DNA from: SAR324 cluster bacterium
GTDB lineage: Bacteria > SAR324 > XYD2-FULL-50-16
DNA length: 64,000 bases
Direction: 5' to 3'
Assembly: GCA_028282885.1 (NCBI GenBank)
Contig: JANQGX010000045.1
Coordinates: forward strand, 124,001 to 188,000
Positions 62,120-64,000 of this stretch are shown one piece after another (positions within the stretch are counted from its first letter, which is position 1; every line of letters starts with the position of its first letter). Position numbers and translations under genes: made by a program. The notes beneath the pieces were generated by a model. It searched no databases. It was given only the letters and a program-made list of their open reading frames with translations, and had not been told where the DNA came from.

Positions 62120-62733
62120 TATTCCGTTTTTTCTTGCGGGTTTTCTTGAATTTGGGTTTTGAAACGCTGCCAGGTTTTTAGTGCGTTTTTGTGCAGCCAC
62201 TGATGACAGATGACTGTCTCAAGATCGGCTTCCCGGATTTGGGTCGATGAAATTCGGGGGATTTCCACATCCATCCACCGTACTTTTTCCATAGCAGGCG
62301 GCCTGATACCTTGCCTTTTGGAATCGGCCATGCCGGGACGATAAAATACCAGTAGCTGGCTCAATTCAATAATTCTATCAGCTTTGGCCCAAAGATGGAA
62401 AGTGTTGAATGAGTCTTCACCGATAACGAGAAAAAGCGAATGTTGAGGGTATCTTTGCCGGAAGTATTCAAGGGTTTGAAAGGTATAACTGGTCTGCTTT
62501 TTTTTTAACTCATAGTCGGAGATAGTGACATTTGGTGTGTCGATAAATGTCTCTTCTAACATCTTCAGACGAATAGCTGTGGGTACTTTTGGCAGCGTAT
62601 CTTTCAGCGGATTTCTGTAAGCGGGAACAACAATGATTTTCTGAAACTCAAATCGTTCATTTACCCTTTGCACAATTTCATAATGACCTGTATGTACCGG
62701 ATTAAAACTTCCACCAAATATTGCGATCTTCAT
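62119..62733 (-). CDS. nadD: nicotinate-nucleotide adenylyltransferase
   Basis: NadD joins nicotinate mononucleotide and ATP to give deamido-NAD+. The ATG at 62733 gives 204 residues and the N-terminus KIAIFGGSFNPVHTGHYEIV, with the (H/T)xGH motif. The C-terminal RISSTQIRE motif (S-S-T-x-I-R) is also present. An upstream in-frame ATG adds 26 unlike residues and is rejected. nadD-rsfS-rlmH are overlapped end to end. Confidence 0.96.
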   Translation of the reverse strand: MKIAIFGGSFNPVHTGHYEIVQRVNERFEFQKIIVVPAYRNPLKDTLPKVPTAIRLKMLEETFIDTPNVTISDYELKKKQTSYTFQTLEYFRQRYPQHSLFLVIGEDSFNTFHLWAKADRIIELSQLLVFYRPGMADSKRQGIRPPAMEKVRWMDVEIPRISSTQIREADLETVICHQWLHKNALKTWQRFKTQIQENPQEKTE

Positions 62734-62817
62734 CTTAAGAGTTTGAATTGTGGTGTCAATTTTGCTTTGCAATAGGCAGCAAAGATTCCAGCTAACCCTT
62801 TCATACAACAAAACATT

Positions 62818-63918
62818 ATGGCATGGTACTCGATCGTTCCTGAAGCGTATGCTGTCAACAAAAACATTGATACGTCAATGTTCTCAGTCAGAAGCGAAGC
62901 CAGTTTCGGCACCAACACCTTTGTTTATGTGGCCATTGGATTCGCATTGGTCGTCGTAATGATTTTCGTTTATCGCTGGTTAAATATGCGACGAATCAGG
63001 AGAGCCAACCAGCTATACCTTCAAAAAAGAGCCAAAGCACAACAGCAGGAGATCGAACTGTCGGAAGACGCAAGTTTCCGCCTGGTGGCACTGGCCAAGG
63101 CGGTAAATACTAACCCGGAAAAACTGTTGGGGAGTAACGTGGCTTTTGAAAAAGCGGTCGACAAACTGAAGCGAACAGCTTCAACCGATCCTATGCTGAT
63201 GAAGATTCCGGGTTTGCGGGAAGATCTGGGCTACATTTTTTTTAACAGAAGAGCTCAATTTGTTTGCACCCAGATGCTCCAATCGGGCCAGAAACTCAGG
63301 GTTGGAGTGAAAGTTAAGGGGAAAAGCCATTCATACGTTGGGACCATTCTTAATTCGACTGAGGATGAGTTCTGGGTCAAGCCACCGACAGTGAAGGGGA
63401 AGGTTGTCAACCTTTCCAAATTCAAGTCTTTTGAATTCAGCATCTTCAGAAAAAACGATGGGGAGTATCGATTTGCTTCCAAGCTGAAATCACAGATTCA
63501 GAAACCGATGAATGCCCTTGTTTTGACACACACGAATAAGATTAAAAAGTTGGCTATCAGGGAGCATGATCGATATAAACTGCAATTCAAGCGCAACTTT
63601 TTCTTTTTGGTGGATAGTCGAAAGTCCACCGGCGACACGGGAGGGCAAGCCCAATGTACCGGATTGGTTCACGATATCAGTATTGGTGGAATGAAGTTCT
63701 CGGTGCAGGAGCTGCCCGACAGGGTGGTTGAAGGTGTCAATGTTGTATTCAAACTGGAAGAGGCAAAAATAAAGAATGAAATTCATGCCGAGATTGTGCG
63801 TATTTCGGAAGAAAAAGAGCAACAGTTTATTCATCTTCAATTCCAGGACCTGTCTGAATTGAATCGTCTCTACCTGCAGAAGTTCATAGCAAGCAAAAGC
63901 CCGATAAAGGTGACATAG
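62818..63918 (+). CDS. membrane-anchored PilZ-domain protein (YcgR-like)
   Basis: The 366-residue protein has one N-terminal transmembrane helix (about 34-53) and a linker. A YcgR-N-like domain follows at about 145-225 (GQKLRVGVKVKGKSHSYVGT), then a PilZ domain from about 240. The c-di-GMP-binding residues are visible in the RYKLQFKR segment and in DISIGGMKF (DxSxxG motif). Binding c-di-GMP and controlling motility, for example as a flagellar brake, is a reasonable inference given fliN elsewhere in the window. It is divergent from nadD, with 84 bp between starts. Confidence 0.82.
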   Translation: MAWYSIVPEAYAVNKNIDTSMFSVRSEASFGTNTFVYVAIGFALVVVMIFVYRWLNMRRIRRANQLYLQKRAKAQQQEIELSEDASFRLVALAKAVNTNPEKLLGSNVAFEKAVDKLKRTASTDPMLMKIPGLREDLGYIFFNRRAQFVCTQMLQSGQKLRVGVKVKGKSHSYVGTILNSTEDEFWVKPPTVKGKVVNLSKFKSFEFSIFRKNDGEYRFASKLKSQIQKPMNALVLTHTNKIKKLAIREHDRYKLQFKRNFFFLVDSRKSTGDTGGQAQCTGLVHDISIGGMKFSVQELPDRVVEGVNVVFKLEEAKIKNEIHAEIVRISEEKEQQFIHLQFQDLSELNRLYLQKFIASKSPIKVT

Positions 63919-63940
63919 ATGGGTGCGACAAAGACCCATC
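63918..63940 (+). terminator. hairpin at the end of the PilZ gene
   Basis: GATGGGT (63918-63924) pairs perfectly with ACCCATC (63934-63940) across a 9-nt loop, starting on the last base of the stop codon. The tail GGAGTTTAAT is not a T-run, so this is a weak candidate. Confidence 0.35.
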
Positions 63941-63972
63941 GGAGTTTAATAGACTTACCCAAGTATAATACA

Positions 63973-64000
63973 ATGAAAGAGCAACGTTTAAAAATATCTA
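63973..64000 (+). CDS. possible start of a further gene, cut by the window edge
   Basis: An ATG at 63973 opens a short frame (MKEQRLKIS) that runs to the window end. There is no clear ribosome-binding site; a TATAAT lies a few bases upstream. Too little sequence is visible to identify it. Confidence 0.2.

Noticed and set aside
1-64000. CRISPR arrays, insertion sequences, prophage or toxin-antitoxin modules
   Set aside because: No regularly spaced repeats, transposase or integrase motifs, terminal inverted repeats or typical toxin/antitoxin pairs were seen; the gene content is core chromosomal.

Overview
The window is ordinary chromosomal DNA from a Gram-negative, motile bacterium, densely packed with housekeeping genes. 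It has an outer-membrane lifestyle (lipoproteins, Lgt, a PpiD-type chaperone, a class A penicillin-binding protein, SPOR domains), a flagellar switch protein (FliN), c-di-GMP signalling (a membrane-anchored PilZ protein), a sodium-pumping NADH dehydrogenase (Na+-NQR) and a 2-oxoacid:ferredoxin oxidoreductase. The gene order rplY-pth-rpsF-rpsR-rplI, the nadD-rsfS-rlmH block and the Kor enzyme resemble proteobacteria in the broad sense (deltaproteobacterial or SAR324-like lineages are possible). The sequence alone does not fix the taxon. No rRNA, tRNA, CRISPR array, insertion sequence or prophage was recognised.

Layout. 1-6.1 kb: the 3' part of a 1-pyrroline-5-carboxylate dehydrogenase gene, a MOT1-type sulfate/molybdate transporter, and a periplasmic solute-binding protein next to a membrane histidine kinase. 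6.1-13 kb: dnaE, a TPR/SH3 protein, lgt and a prephenate dehydratase. 13.1-19.4 kb: a cereblon-like CULT-domain protein, ppiD, a zapB-like gene, two envelope proteins, and prfB with its programmed +1 frameshift. 19.9-27 kb: a complete nqrABCDEF-apbE-nqrM operon, in which ApbE supplies covalent FMN and NqrM the maturation factor. 27-34.8 kb: a pseudo-receiver protein, an RluA-family pseudouridine synthase, psd, the purC-pyrE-ftsH operon and a CysG-type siroheme synthase.

34.8-42.1 kb: a four-gene minus-strand group (small protein, cNMP-binding/pentapeptide-repeat protein, secreted small protein, RelA/SpoT homologue with an intact hydrolase site but a degenerate synthetase site), then pyrB, prmA, a small gene and coaBC. 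42.5-51.7 kb: rplY, pth, rpsF-rpsR-rplI, a class I fumarase with a long leader, a small basic secreted cysteine protein, fliN, coaX, a SPOR-domain protein and a TPR protein. 51.7-64 kb: a degenerate histidine-kinase-like protein with a membrane protein, engB, a PBP1A-type enzyme with a cysteine-rich tail, korBAC (ferredoxin domain fused to the beta subunit), a histone-deacetylase-family gene, nadD-rsfS-rlmH and a PilZ protein.

The most noteworthy items are the bacterial cereblon-like (CULT) protein with a complete tryptophan cage, the apparently hydrolase-only long RelA/SpoT homologue in an operon with a cNMP/pentapeptide protein, a perfect 42-bp palindrome between the divergent kor operon and the deacetylase gene, and two signalling proteins (pseudo-receiver and pseudo-kinase) that keep their folds but have lost catalytic residues. 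I did not find a clear multi-gene defence or mobile system.
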